A stretch of 64,000 bases of DNA, taken from contig CP038112.1 in the NCBI GenBank assembly GCA_004519485.1, forward strand, positions 620,001 to 684,000, written 5' to 3'. The position numbers and the translations under genes are program-made. Shown one piece after another: positions 23,972-34,774 of the stretch. Under the pieces are notes generated by a model, which saw only the letters and a list, made by a program, of their open reading frames with translations, made no database searches and was not told the DNA's origin. This DNA comes from Nannochloropsis oceanica (lineage: Eukaryota > Sar > Eustigmatophyceae > Eustigmatales > Monodopsidaceae). Every line of letters begins with the position of its first letter. The first letter of the stretch is position 1.

Positions 23972-24892
23972 GAGGTAGAGGGAGAGGGAGGACGGGAGGG
24001 CGGAAGGGCGATGCAAGTATCACAACGACGGAGTTCAATTGCGTCAGAATATTCCAATGCGAATCCAGCAGATGCAGCTGCTGTAGACGAATCCGCTCTG
24101 TATGCAAGTGTTGCAAGCGCAGATCACCAACCACTCATCTCCACCCCAACCCTTTCTTCTTCAGCAGCACCAGCACCAGCACCAGCAGCACCGGCACCAG
24201 CAGCTGTTGGAAACTGTTTCCGACGGTCTCTAGCCCGTTTACCTGCCCTTCGTCACACCCTTCCGCATATTCACGCAGGCTTTTGGGCAGCATACCTGTC
24301 TATCCGCACTGAACTTCTGTCGGCGATCCAAACCGCGTTAGATGAGGGAGTTAAGGGGGGAGGTTTCCTTCCTCATATTTACTGCACGGGCCATAGTTTG
24401 GGAGGAGCCCTCGCGCAGCTTGCGGCATATGATCTAAGCATTAATTTTCCATGCCTTGTGAAGGATGGAGGGAGGATTGAGGTGTACACTTTGGGGGCTC
24501 CTCGGGTGGGGAACGCGGCGTTTGCGTCTGTGTACGAGTCGCGGGTACCAGCCACGTTTCGGGTCGTGGTGGACGGGGATTTGGTGCCAGGCATGCCTAA
24601 AATGTTTGGGATGTACCGACATGCAGGGGTGGAGGTACTGGTCGATGCGGATAATGGGGGAAATCTGATTGTGGAGCCCTCGGCGGTGGAAAAATGGTTG
24701 AGGCTGCGGAATCGGACAAGTGCCACCAATCACTCTTTGACGGCCTACAGGGACTGCATGGAAGCGTGCTTTAGTCCAGACGACTTGAGGCAGTATCTTC
24801 CCAAGGTATTAGGGCAGGATAATCGGACGTCGGCAGATGAGGATTTGCCGGAATGGTTGGTGGGGCAAAGGAGGAGTACATTCGTGATGTAG
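19928..24892 (+). CDS. Wntless/TMEM181-like membrane region fused to a class 3 lipase
   Basis: The first in-frame ATG is at 19928. A probable intron (19952-20200, GT-AG, 249 bases, no stop) follows eight codons later; exon 2 runs to the stop at 24892. A membrane span (GIWFLLFIPYLTLTLALLV) is followed by a GOLD-like lumenal part and about seven more spans, including LLLLTLCGSFRWHRLI and HYVGLVLLPALLLWQNPF. This layout resembles Wntless/TMEM181. The C-terminal half is a fungal-type class 3 lipase: LVLAFRGT, then GHSLGGALAQLAAYDL with the nucleophile Ser codon at 24395, the Asp of GDLVPGMP at 24578, and the His of NHSLTAY at 24731. All three triad residues are present, so an active membrane-bound acylglycerol lipase is inferred. 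Long Ser, Glu and Gln runs separate the domains. No frameshift was seen between the two halves. Confidence 0.82.
23924..23970 (+). repeat. (CAG)n encoding poly-Gln
   Basis: This run of about 16 CAG units inside the lipase-lid region of the fusion protein is uninterrupted and prone to length change. Confidence 0.9.
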
Positions 24893-25543
24893 AGGGAGAG
24901 AAGGGGAGAGAAGGTGGATATATAGCGGTGTTCGCTTGTTATAAATCGAACTGAGAAATAAGGAAATGAGAAAATGAAAGAAATAATGCTGTACAACAAC
25001 GGATAAGACTGCCTTTTATCCTCGTCGCTGCTTTTCGGTACTTTTTGTAACGGCACAGCGTTGAAGTTCTAAACCTCCCTACTCCCTGCGTTCCACACGC
25101 TTTTCATTCCCGCACGACGCTCAGGAATGCGCCCACCACGTGCCTTCGGTGTCTCCGAATTCGGGGTTGTCATACTTTGGCTCATGTTTGCGAGGCATGT
25201 GCCGCCAGGCAATCGCACAAAACTCGTGTCACGTGTTTATGTCATTTCCCCTCCACATGAACAAGCATGTGCAAGCATGGCCGTGGTCGGTGTGAACCCG
25301 AGTTCAGGCCACAATGTGCCGTGCCTGCACCGGCAACAAAGAAGGACGAATATCTTAAGTATTTTCAGTCTCCAGGTGCCGGCATCACAAATGAAGTTCT
25401 TTTTCAAGGGCAATCCTTTCGCCCTTGAGCGTGATACGACCATTCCTACACGCACCCACACCATATACATATGCACACACATACAAAAATAGATTGAAAA
25501 AACATAGGAAAGACAGTAAGAACACACGTGCAGACACGAAAAC
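24893..25543. other. intergenic region, lipase fusion to MYB
   Basis: This 650-base stretch contains the lipase 3' flank and the MYB promoter and 5' UTR. An open frame near 25.1-25.5 kb has no domain and is discounted. Confidence 0.45.
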
Positions 25544-27853
25544 ATGTCCTTCTATCGCACCCGCTATCGCGGCAGTAAGTCCCCGACGACGGTCGAGCTC
25601 GAGACAAAGAACAATCAGTGCCTGGGCGAGGATGAGGACGAGGAGGAGCTGCAAGCCCGCCGCCAGGACAAAAAGAAAAAATTTACCAGACGACACGGTC
25701 GCTCTCCCTACTCGGATGATGACGACGATGATGATGATGATGGCTCCTACTGCATTGCTGATGAAGAGGAGCTTGACGATTCCGACCCTGAGGTGGCTAC
25801 AGCCAAGGCGCTGCTGATGCAAGGACGAGGGCCCGGCCCCGCCTCCCCCTTCCGCTGGGCTGGTTCCCCTATTTCAGATGATTCCTCTATGGCCACACAC
25901 GCTGCCCGTACCCTCATGACACCTCCGCCCGTAGTACCCGCTCTGCCGGTGGGTAACGGACCCAACATTCATCTCTACGACGGCGTGAATCGTGGCCCGC
26001 CCCGGCACTCGCACCCGGCTTCTGCCAGCGGTGATGGTGGTGATGGTAGCCATAATATTGATTCATCTTTCTCCTCCTCTTCCCCCCACCAACCTCCGCT
26101 ATTTCACGCTGTCAAGCGCCTGCCGGGCTATCTCGCCCTGGCCGAGGACGATGACGGCAAACGCAATACCTGGACCGCTGACGAAGACAAGATTTTGGCC
26201 TCCCTCGTGGACAAATACGGGCCCAAAAAATGGGGCATTGTCGCCACCTACCTCCCCATGCGCAATGCTAAACAATGTCACCAACGCTGGCACTACGTGT
26301 TGAAGCCGAGCATTTCCCGCGAGACCTGGACAGAGCGAGAGGACTACATCATCTATCACTACCAGCGGCTCCTCGGCAATAAATGGTCGCATATCGCCAA
26401 GTACCTCTCGGGCCGAACAGGCTATGCCGTTCGTAACCGTCACGCCTTCTTGGTGAAACATTACAAGGGAGGAAAGGTGCCGGCTCCTCCGGGGGAGAGT
26501 CTGCCCTCTACCAATCCCAAGACGAATGGTAAGCCTATCCGCCGCACCAACAACAGCATCATGGCGGCGCATGCCCGCAAGATGAAGAAGTTGAAAAAGC
26601 AAATGTCGGCTGTTGGGGTCTTGCATGAGTTCAAGAAGGTGGGATTCGGGGAAGGGGAAGATCGGAAGCGGAAGGCAGTGGATCGTCGTCTTGAGGCGGA
26701 CGAGGACAAGGAGGATCTAGCGGAGGACGAAGAGGCGGAGATCAACGACAATTTCAAGGAGGCGGGGATAGCCCGCACCAGCACCGTTGCAGGCCGTGCT
26801 GGAGGGAACCTTCGAGTCTCGTGCGGCCTGGGTGATTCGCTGGCTGATGTTGCGCCCGTCGCGCGTACGCCCCCCCCCTCTTTCACAGCACCCTGGGCTA
26901 CCTCCCCCCGTTCTTCTTTGGATCTGCTCGCAACACTGCCGCACGTGGACCTCATGCAGCTGTCGTTGCCCAGCCCCAGTCCACGTTCGCGCAGTTTTTT
27001 TGATACGCATTTTCCTAACCTGGGTAGCCCCCAGCAGGCTCATCCCATGCCTTCCCCTCATCATCCCCCGCACATGCAACCCCCTGTCATCCACTCTCCA
27101 TCCCCTTTGTCAGTGCAAGGCCCTCCTGCCTCTATTCAATTTCATCGACATCCGATGGAGTCTTGTACGTCTCCCTCTTGGGCGGCTGGCGTAGGAGTGG
27201 TGAACCCTGCCCCCTCAGACTTGCGTTCATTTGCAAGCCCTCAGACTAGCCCTCGTCAGCCTACGCACCACATCCTCCCCTCATTCTATCGCCATAATGA
27301 AGAGCAGAAGCAGAAGCATATATCTCAGGACAAGGAGAGAGGAGAAAAAGATGTGACTGTCGTGGTTGGTACGACTGTGTCATCGGCCATGAGCGTGGGG
27401 GAGGATGAAGCGTTGCGCCGGCACCGTGAGAACGCACAAATGGTAGTCGCATCGTGGAATGCGGAGGGAGGGGAGGAAGGGCAGGAGCCTTGTGAGGAGG
27501 AAGAGTCAGGCAAGGAGCATGCGAGACGACAACACTTCAGTGAGGATACTGATAAGAAGGTGGAAATGGGAGTGTGTAATGAGGGTGATGCAGAGGAGGC
27601 AGAGGAGGACGATGCGGAGGAAGATGACGGGCGTGAGTATGGCTTGCGTGATTTAGCATTGGCGGCGGCTCAAGAAGCTGCTGAAGAAGAGGTAGATGAT
27701 GATGATGATGATGAAGGGGATAGAAATGCTAATGAGATAGAGGAAGAGGAGGAGGTGGAGGAGGAAGAGGAGGAGAAGAGGAGCGGGGAGGAGGAGGAGG
27801 CGGTGGATGACGAGGACGATCCACATTACCATGTGAAGCGCCCTAAGCTCTAA
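25544..27853 (+). CDS. R2R3-MYB transcription factor
   Basis: This is a single exon of 769 residues. Two consecutive MYB repeats lie at about residues 206-308. R2 begins NTWTADEDKILASLVDKYG and includes AKQCHQRWHYVL; R3 begins ETWTEREDYIIYHYQRLLG and includes GRTGYAVRNRHAFLV. In R2 all three spaced tryptophans are visible; in R3 the third is replaced. Basic stretches follow R3 (RKMKKLKKQM). The C-terminal half is Pro/Ser-rich and then strongly acidic (Glu/Asp runs from about residue 630), which could act as an activation region. The protein should bind DNA in the nucleus; its targets cannot be told from sequence. It starts at the first ATG after a run of stops. Confidence 0.92.
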   Translation: MSFYRTRYRGSKSPTTVELETKNNQCLGEDEDEEELQARRQDKKKKFTRRHGRSPYSDDDDDDDDDGSYCIADEEELDDSDPEVATAKALLMQGRGPGPASPFRWAGSPISDDSSMATHAARTLMTPPPVVPALPVGNGPNIHLYDGVNRGPPRHSHPASASGDGGDGSHNIDSSFSSSSPHQPPLFHAVKRLPGYLALAEDDDGKRNTWTADEDKILASLVDKYGPKKWGIVATYLPMRNAKQCHQRWHYVLKPSISRETWTEREDYIIYHYQRLLGNKWSHIAKYLSGRTGYAVRNRHAFLVKHYKGGKVPAPPGESLPSTNPKTNGKPIRRTNNSIMAAHARKMKKLKKQMSAVGVLHEFKKVGFGEGEDRKRKAVDRRLEADEDKEDLAEDEEAEINDNFKEAGIARTSTVAGRAGGNLRVSCGLGDSLADVAPVARTPPPSFTAPWATSPRSSLDLLATLPHVDLMQLSLPSPSPRSRSFFDTHFPNLGSPQQAHPMPSPHHPPHMQPPVIHSPSPLSVQGPPASIQFHRHPMESCTSPSWAAGVGVVNPAPSDLRSFASPQTSPRQPTHHILPSFYRHNEEQKQKHISQDKERGEKDVTVVVGTTVSSAMSVGEDEALRRHRENAQMVVASWNAEGGEEGQEPCEEEESGKEHARRQHFSEDTDKKVEMGVCNEGDAEEAEEDDAEEDDGREYGLRDLALAAAQEAAEEEVDDDDDDEGDRNANEIEEEEEVEEEEEEKRSGEEEEAVDDEDDPHYHVKRPKL

Positions 27854-28692
27854 AGTTGAGATAACGGGAAAAAAAAATGCGAGGTGCCTTTTCGAACGTC
27901 ATTTGTGGAAAGTTTGTAGCGGGCGTCCTGATTGAAGAGATAGAAGAGACAGAAGACAATCAAAAGATGAGATTGGTGTGTAAAAAACAAGAAAAGCCCC
28001 CCAAGAAAAGGAATGGAAAGAAATAGGGAATGGAAGAAAGACATTCAAAACGGGGGCGGGGGCGGGGGATAGACGAATTCCATCAGAAGCAAAGTGAGGT
28101 AACAAAGACGTGTTTTTGAAAGAGTCAGCAAAAGATTTTGCACGGCAGGGGGTGCAGAAATTATGCCTGCAAAATTGATACTCTTCTTTGCTAGAGACAA
28201 TTTTATCATTATCAAGGAATCGATTATTTATGAGTGCATTAATGAGAGAAAGCATGGCATCAGAGAGACAAACATAAAGAGAATATTTAAAGACAATGAA
28301 AGGTGGAACGACAAGAAAGTATGCAGAAAATAGGAGTTCACAAGACTTCAAATCAAGTCATCTCTCCTTCCATTCAGTCTCGTCATTCTTGATTCTCTCT
28401 CTGCCTCTCTCTCACCAAATACACGAAAAATCACAACAGCAATTTCCATGTCTCTAAATCTTCCCACGTCTCTAAATCTTCATTATTCAGAAATGCTGAT
28501 CGTGTAATAATCCTTCTCATTGCCGATGGACCCATCAAATAAATAAATGGAAGACCTCATGAGCACCAGACACTAGAGTACCCCCAACAATACGAGTATT
28601 TCCCAGTGAAAGTGTGACGGACCCAAATCAAAAAGATCCGTGCAGTCAATTCTACCATCTTTTCCTCTTGAACCCATGAGAACGAAGTATAA
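27854..28692. other. convergent intergenic region
   Basis: These 840 bases lie between the 3' ends of the MYB gene and the four-span membrane protein. The region is AT-richer than its surroundings, with a GGGGGC run near 28052-28068. I saw no gene in it. Confidence 0.5.
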
Positions 28693-31197
28693 TTAAATGT
28701 ACACGACATCTTGCCGACCACGGGGAGGCGCCACCTGCTCGTCGTCGTCGTCGTCATAATCATCACTGCCATGGTTCTCGGCTTTATTCCCCTGCCGAAG
28801 TCTTCCGTCTCGACTGCTCCCATCCATCTCTTCCTCCGGCTGGGGGGTGTTGCACTCCGGAATCGGCGTCAAGACCAAGTTTCGCGCCCCACCACCACGA
28901 GACCCCGACTGTCCCTCCAGTGCCATTGTCAGCCCCGCTATTCCCTTCCCCCCTCCCTCCTCCTCCTCCTCGTCGTCACTACTGCTGTCCTCATCCCCGG
29001 GTTGCCACCAGGACTTGAATTGACCCTTTGACGCCTCCCACTGCTGCATGTCCTGCACTTTCAATCGATTCTGGCTCTCAACAGATAAAGCCCGTACCTT
29101 GTTGCTCCCAAATGAAGACACCACAGGCCCCTCCTCCTCCTCCCTCCGCCACACCATGCTACCACTGCTCCTCCTCCTGCTCACACTGCGGCTCCTATCC
29201 TGGTCCGTGCAGGCCGCTATCACCGACGCGCGGGCCCTCAGCATCAAAACAGTGATGAAAAATAACAGCCCTCCCATCAACCAAACGCTGACTCGCACCA
29301 TCCCCGCCATCGCAAATGCAACGTGCGGACAAGCTGCCGCACTCGACCGACCGAAGTCCATGCACGCCACATTCCCCGTGGGTGATAGATGGGTGAATTG
29401 CACACACGCACACGCCGACGAGAACCCGCAAGCATTTCCCAACGTCTCACTCAGTACAAGGCCGTTATCCATAACGAGTTTTTCGGTGCTGGCGCCGCAC
29501 ATGTTTGTTTGTTCCAACCGATCGAGAAATTTCAAGTCGAAAAATAAGGCAGCCACCACTGCCGCCGCCCCACCCATGACCAAGAACGCGTAAGACAGAT
29601 GCACGAGCAGCGTGACCGATTCTTGTAACGACCTCATCACCGTGCCACTGCTGCTGTTGGCGCTGCTGCTGCTGCTGTTGATATTGTTCCCCCCTCCCCT
29701 CTTCTTTTGCGCCGCCATCGTGGCAAGGCCAAGGAGAGCACAGATTAAGCCAGCCCACCATCTGCTTTCATCACTCCCCAATTTTATGGTGTACCACTCG
29801 AGCCCTGCCTGACTTAATCCACACGCCAACAAACACAAGCCAAGGGCAACAGTAAAATTCTGCTGTAGCACTGAGGGTGGAGGGACGGAAACGGAGATTG
29901 AGGAGCTGTGTCGCGGTTGTGTCTTATGCTGGGTGCTGCTGACAGCGGTAGTAGCGGCGGCTGTTGCTGCTGCTGCGGTTGCTGGTGCTTCAGAGGCGAG
30001 GAGATAGGGCTGAACGTGGGAAAAAGAGGAAGGAGGGGGGGGGAGTGGCAGCAGCACAACGGGGGCATCGGCACGAACAGGCTTGGGCGCTATTACTGGA
30101 GTAGATGAGGAAGAGGAGGTAAATGACGAGGTGGAGGACGACATGGCATGGACAGAAGCGTGTGCCATCGTTTTGGCCAGGCTACTGATGGTACTACCGG
30201 AGGAGGAGAAGGAGGAGGAGGAGGGGGATCGCTGCTGCTGCTGCTGCTGTTGTTGTTGTTCTTGTTCTCGTTCTTGTTCTTGTTCTTGTTGTTCTTGTTC
30301 TTGTTGCTGCTGTTGCTGTGTGGCAGGGCTGTTCTTGCCTTCGAAGAGCGCAGCAACCTTGTCCGCGTTGTCTACTCCCAGTATCCGGACAACCCGAGGG
30401 CTTCTCAATATAGGCATGACCAATGGACTGAGAGGCCGAAACATACCACCCCCTCTGGTATTGCTGCTACCCACCCGGGGGGAGTCACATGCCTCTTCCT
30501 TCCGCTCCTCGTCGTGATCATCGCTTCTATCGGTGTGATAATGGCCGCCCTGCATGTGGTCGCCAGTTTCGTACTTACTCTGGTCCAATGCCAAATCGTG
30601 CAGGTCCACCTCATCCAAGGGGCTGCTGTGCCTTTTCTTGAGGGATGATCCACCCGGTGTTCCAATCATATTTCGACCTCTATGATTGTTTTCGTGGTTG
30701 GTATCATTATTATTGCTACTGTTCTTCGTGTTGCCACAGCTGCAGCTGCTGCTGCTGCTGCTATTGGTGGGCTTGGAGCCGACTTCTCTGGAAAGCGGAG
30801 ATTCGATTCGGACATTAACGCTGGCCGGAGAAGACCGGGTGGGAGTCAGGCTGCCTACGACCGTCAGGATCGAGGACGACGAAGACGATGACGAGGACGA
30901 GGGCAAATTGCTGCTGCGTTTCTTCTTGTCCTTGTCTCTCTTCTTCTTACTATACACAGAGCTTCCCAACTTCTCCGAGACCATACGGATCTTACCCATG
31001 GGCGAGGTGCTGACCCGGACACCACTGCTACTGGTGCCGCTGTTTGTGTCATTACTCATAGAGCCCACAACGGGCATTGGCTCTGAAGAAGGCGTGTCCA
31101 CGAGATCCATGGAAAGCATGGTTGGTCGCCTGCGTTGGTGACGAGGCAGGTCCGTGTCCTCCTCCAGACGCGAGAGATGACCATCGTCCACGTCCAT
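28693..31197 (-). CDS. large four-span membrane protein, CD20-like topology, function unknown
   Basis: The protein has 834 residues counted from the first ATG at 31197; the frame is open further upstream but has no ATG. The first 400-odd residues are cytosolic in appearance: Ser-rich, with basic patches (KKKRDKDKKKR), Gln runs and Ser runs. Four hydrophobic helices follow at about residues 446-650: ALGLCLLACGLSQAGLEW, WWAGLICALLGLATMAA, YAFLVMGGAAAVVAALFF and VRVSVWLMGGLLFFITVLM. A cysteine-rich loop (MCGAS, ACGFSSACACVQ, ACPH) lies between helices three and four. The tail is acidic. The spacing recalls CD20/MS4A-type tetraspan proteins, but no signature is strong enough to name a family. It is convergent with the MYB gene. 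Confidence 0.75.
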   Translation of the reverse strand: MDVDDGHLSRLEEDTDLPRHQRRRPTMLSMDLVDTPSSEPMPVVGSMSNDTNSGTSSSGVRVSTSPMGKIRMVSEKLGSSVYSKKKRDKDKKKRSSNLPSSSSSSSSSSILTVVGSLTPTRSSPASVNVRIESPLSREVGSKPTNSSSSSSCSCGNTKNSSNNNDTNHENNHRGRNMIGTPGGSSLKKRHSSPLDEVDLHDLALDQSKYETGDHMQGGHYHTDRSDDHDEERKEEACDSPRVGSSNTRGGGMFRPLSPLVMPILRSPRVVRILGVDNADKVAALFEGKNSPATQQQQQQEQEQQEQEQEREQEQQQQQQQQQRSPSSSSFSSSGSTISSLAKTMAHASVHAMSSSTSSFTSSSSSTPVIAPKPVRADAPVVLLPLPPPPSSFSHVQPYLLASEAPATAAAATAAATTAVSSTQHKTQPRHSSSISVSVPPPSVLQQNFTVALGLCLLACGLSQAGLEWYTIKLGSDESRWWAGLICALLGLATMAAQKKRGGGNNINSSSSSANSSSGTVMRSLQESVTLLVHLSYAFLVMGGAAAVVAALFFDLKFLDRLEQTNMCGASTEKLVMDNGLVLSETLGNACGFSSACACVQFTHLSPTGNVACMDFGRSSAAACPHVAFAMAGMVRVSVWLMGGLLFFITVLMLRARASVIAACTDQDRSRSVSRRRSSGSMVWRREEEEGPVVSSFGSNKVRALSVESQNRLKVQDMQQWEASKGQFKSWWQPGDEDSSSDDEEEEEGGGKGIAGLTMALEGQSGSRGGGARNLVLTPIPECNTPQPEEEMDGSSRDGRLRQGNKAENHGSDDYDDDDDEQVAPPRGRQDVVYI

Positions 31198-32299
31198 GAT
31201 TGCAGTTTTGTGTCTATATTGATTCAGCGTGCGAGCGTATTGGTGTCCCGCTTGCCGGTCGCGTGGGTCTGGCGAAGCTTTTTGTTCTTGCAACCCAAGG
31301 TCTAAAGTGTGTTTGTTATCTAGCAACAGCTCCCCTGCTCCTACACCATCACGACAGGGAAACGCTGAAGAGTCGTCGCACAGGTCTTTTGCTTACGAAA
31401 GATCTGTATTTGTAAGCATAGGGCGTGAAGTAAGAGGCGGAAGTCCAGACATGGTGGAGACAACAAGGATAACGAGGACCATGCTAGGCAACGGTCAGTC
31501 GTTTCTTGGGTGAGCAAGGACGACGCGAGGCTTTTTTTCGTTTTACAAGTTTACCACCACCACGACCGAGCAAACATACAGGAAAAGAACGTGGTTCAGA
31601 AAGTCTCTAGTCCTCACCACAAAGATCTTTTGGGAGGCCGTCCAAATTTTTAAACGCGGGAGATGGTCTTGAGCAGCAGCTGAAGAGTAAAACGGTCGAG
31701 TCGTGTCGGTTCGGATTTTTTTAAATGGATTTGAAAAAAAGCTCCTTTGGCATGCTTGGTTTACCACACATTCGTCTTGCTTTACACTACATTTTCTTGG
31801 GCACTGAAATTGAGGGTCATTCAGAGTGTGAGAGGTGTTCGTTATTCTAACTTCAAGTTTTTGACTGTTTTGGTTCTTGCACCTTTTTCAATTCTTTTCG
31901 TCGACTCGGCGCCCGTAAAATGAGCGAGCAGGGCGGCTGGGACTGGTAATCGACTCTCACTAGTAAAGGATTCCATTTCTAAACAAGTCATTTTTTTACT
32001 CTTTGCGATTCAACACAACCCCGCGGGCCGATCCCGATAATCTTTCGATGAATGTTTTGCCATCCTTGCTTCCAAGGAATTGCGATTGATTTCCACCCCC
32101 ACACCAATCCTTACAGCCCTTTTAACACCAGTAAAGGGCGATAGCGTAAGTAGGAGGATTCCATTTCGAACTCAGATATCCGGGTCTCTATTTCACCGCA
32201 CAGAATTGCGAGCTTGTTGGAACCCACGCGTTAGGTCGAGTATTTCTTGATTTTGAGTCGATGCCCTCTTTTCTGGTAAGAACAGTGCTCTCATTACCA
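31198..32299. other. gene-free region upstream of the 5S rRNA gene
   Basis: This is the 5' flank of the membrane-protein gene. It lacks the GGGA/CCCT repeats common elsewhere and has a more balanced base composition. A 13-base word AGGATTCCATTTC occurs at 31967-31979 and again at 32155-32167, each downstream of an AGTAAAGG word. No protein gene was seen. Confidence 0.45.
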
Positions 32300-32417
32300 G
32301 AATCGGCAATCTCAACGTGAAATTCGCCGGAACCCGTCCACTCTCCGAAGCTAAGCGTGTCCGGGCACGATGACTACTACCGAGGGTGACCAGGTTGGAA
32401 GGTCGGGTGGCGATTCC
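32300..32417 (+). rRNA. 5S ribosomal RNA
   Basis: The 118-base stretch carries the hallmark 5S core: GAACCCGTCC, CTCCGAAGCTAAGCG (the box A region) and GAGGGTGACC (box C region). Its ends, GAATCG and CGATTC, pair to close helix I. A short T run (about 32446) could end Pol III transcription. It was recognised by comparison with the general eukaryotic 5S pattern; exact ends may shift by a base or two. Only one copy is present and no other rRNA gene is nearby. Confidence 0.9.
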
Positions 32418-33563
32418 TTATGACAAAATACCTGAAGGCCGATATCTTTTTGCCTTGCCGAGGACGATGAACGTAAATTTTGGGGTTTCTTATGCCATGT
32501 CCGCAGCGCGCGACATATGACCAAATATGTAGATTGAGTCTGTATGACTATAAATGAAAATCTTCGTGCGAAAGCGTCATAGTTGATTTATGTGCAAAAC
32601 TGTGCTCATGACAACGATCCGCATACAGCAGAGGCATAGATGTCCCTTTTTTGCGCCGATGAAAAAGCCACAATCAATTGTAATGGCCTGTCCCGTGCAA
32701 CTGTGAACCAGGCAATATCAAGGGAAGGCCAGATCTGAGAGTACAGTTGTATGGTTAGCTCTCCGTTTGGTACTGGTGTTTGGAGGATTCAAAACCCTTC
32801 TTGAAAATGAGGGGGGGGATGTTGAAAGGGAGACTTGGGGTTTAAGGCGATTTACTTTCCGATCTTGACGGCAGACCTCGGACCCAATGACTAGATATAC
32901 ATGTAGGGCGTGAGATACAGCAGCACGCATGTCCTAGGACTTTCAGGAAAAATAGCTGGGGACGTGATGTCAACCTACTGTCCCAAACCAATGGTCCCAT
33001 TTGATGATATTTGCAGACTTTTGATATGAAACAACAGTGGTACCGTGAGTTGATATTGAGATTGAAAGGCTCTTCAATGTCAATTCGTTTTCCCTTCTAT
33101 TTCCGTCCCCTATTTTGGGGATTGTCGTGAAGCAAGCTGCGATGGGCCGCACGGATCAGACATGCCAACCTCCTGGCTATCCTTGCCTCCCTTTTTGGTT
33201 TTGGTATCATCAAAGCGTAAAACATTTATTATTGTACTCCCTATGCTTATATTTAATACCTGCTCGTATTCTGCACTGGGTTTGGGTTGTCTAAAGCTGG
33301 GATAGGGGAAGGCACGGAGCACATATGAGGCGGGTATTGAAGCAAGTGTTCGTCAGCCGTCGCCCCATCCACACACCCTTCACTTTCTCTTTCCAGGCTT
33401 ACCACAAGTCGGCCTTTGCACCTATCTCGTGAAGAGTAGTAAGCTCACGCTCATCACACCTTACAGACCTCCCCCTATTTGTTCAGGCGTACCTTTGCGC
33501 TGTCTTACTAAGATACTCCAAGCAGCCCATCCCAACCACCGCCATCACCCCCACCTGCCTACC
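32418..33563. other. gene-free region between 5S rRNA and LYAR
   Basis: No protein gene was seen. This region contains the LYAR promoter and 5' UTR in the last few hundred bases. A stretch near 32470 (AAATTTTGGGG) resembles a loose Sm-site but no snRNA could be made out. Confidence 0.4.
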
Positions 33564-34774
33564 ATGGTCTTCTTCTCTTGCGAAGGTTGCAATGAGACGC
33601 TGAAAAAAAACCAAGTGGAGAACCATATTCGACGGGCGTCCTGTGGCCACTACCCGGTATCGTGTGTGGACTGCAGTCAAGTCTTTCACGGCGCGGACTA
33701 TCAAGCCCACACGACCTGCATCTCTGAGGCGGAAAAGTATGAGAAGTCCCTCTACAAAGGCCCCAGGGCGGGCGGCGGGGGTGGCAAGGGGAAGAAACGT
33801 AACCCACAGGAGGAATGGATGGACATGATTGGTTTGGCTGCGGCCGAGGAAGGGAGTGTGGTGGGCTTAAGTCCGTCCCTTCAGGGGCAGCTGCCGCGCA
33901 TGGCCGAGCTAGGCAATGTGCCTCGAAACGAGAAGAAGTTCAAGAATTTTCTGAGCAACAGCTTACGGGTACGTATATAGTAGGGTTAGTTTTTCGTAGG
34001 ATTTGTGTGGGAGTGGAAGAACGAAATAGTACACGTCAACAAGGGACCTCATGTCTGTTGTGTCGCTTGGCTCAACCTGAAAAAGAGCGACCTGAGCCTG
34101 GTGCCACAATCACCACTTTTTCCACATTCCCGCACACAAACACATAATAGATAAATCGAGCGACTGAGCAAGAAGAACTGTGGATTTTTTTGAAGGGAAA
34201 GATAGACGCAGCGAAGGTAGCCATGAACGAGGCCGAGGAGAAGAAGAAGAAGGAGAGGAAGGATGAGGAGAAGGAGGGGAAGGAAGAGGACGCAGCGACC
34301 ATCTCAACGAAAGGATCTGACAAGAAGGAGCGAGAGACCATCACCACTCCTATAGGAACCCTAGACAACACCAAGAAGTCGAAAAAGGGCAAGAAGAAAA
34401 GGAAGGCGGGGGAGGAGGGGGAGGCAGCGGTGGAGGACGAGCCCGCCACCCCGCGTCAATCCAAGAAGAAACAGAAGAACGGGGCACCGACGACAGCAGC
34501 ATTGAAAGGGGGCAATGACGGTGACAAGCATTCACTAGCAGCAGTAGGAGAAGCAGAAGTCTCCTTTCCATGGGGGAAGACTATTAAGAGACTCATCAAG
34601 AAGGCTGAGGGAAGAAAAATGGACCGGCAAACATTGCAAAAAGAGGCACTTGCTCTGGCTTCGAAGACGAGCACCCAAAGTAAGAAAGGACTCAAAAGAC
34701 AATTTAAAGAGGCATTGGGTGGAGGCGTGGCAGGTGTGCAGGTGAACGGGGAAGTGGTCATGCTAGTTAAATAG
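33564..34774 (+). CDS. LYAR: LYAR-type C2HC zinc finger nucleolar protein
   Basis: LYAR proteins act in the nucleolus in rRNA synthesis and processing and bind nucleic acid through two N-terminal zinc fingers (known for the family). Two exons are seen, 33564-33968 and 34196-34774, with a GT-AG intron in phase 0 and a total of 327 residues. Residues 1-55 carry the family pattern MVFFSCEGCNETLKKNQVEN, then SCVDCSQVFHGADYQAHTTC. The middle is highly basic and acidic (KKKKERKDEEKEGKEE, KKGKKKRK), as is usual for nucleolar factors. The C-terminus has the conserved FPWGKTIKRLIKK helix-turn, matching the FNWKKTI segment of animal LYAR. The start context and the family N-terminus both support 33564. 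Confidence 0.93.

Noticed and set aside
32080-32170. Possible U5 snRNA on the minus strand (CCCTTTACTGG loop-like word)
   Set aside because: The loop lacks the conserved GCCTTTTAC form, and no Sm site or stem could be paired convincingly.
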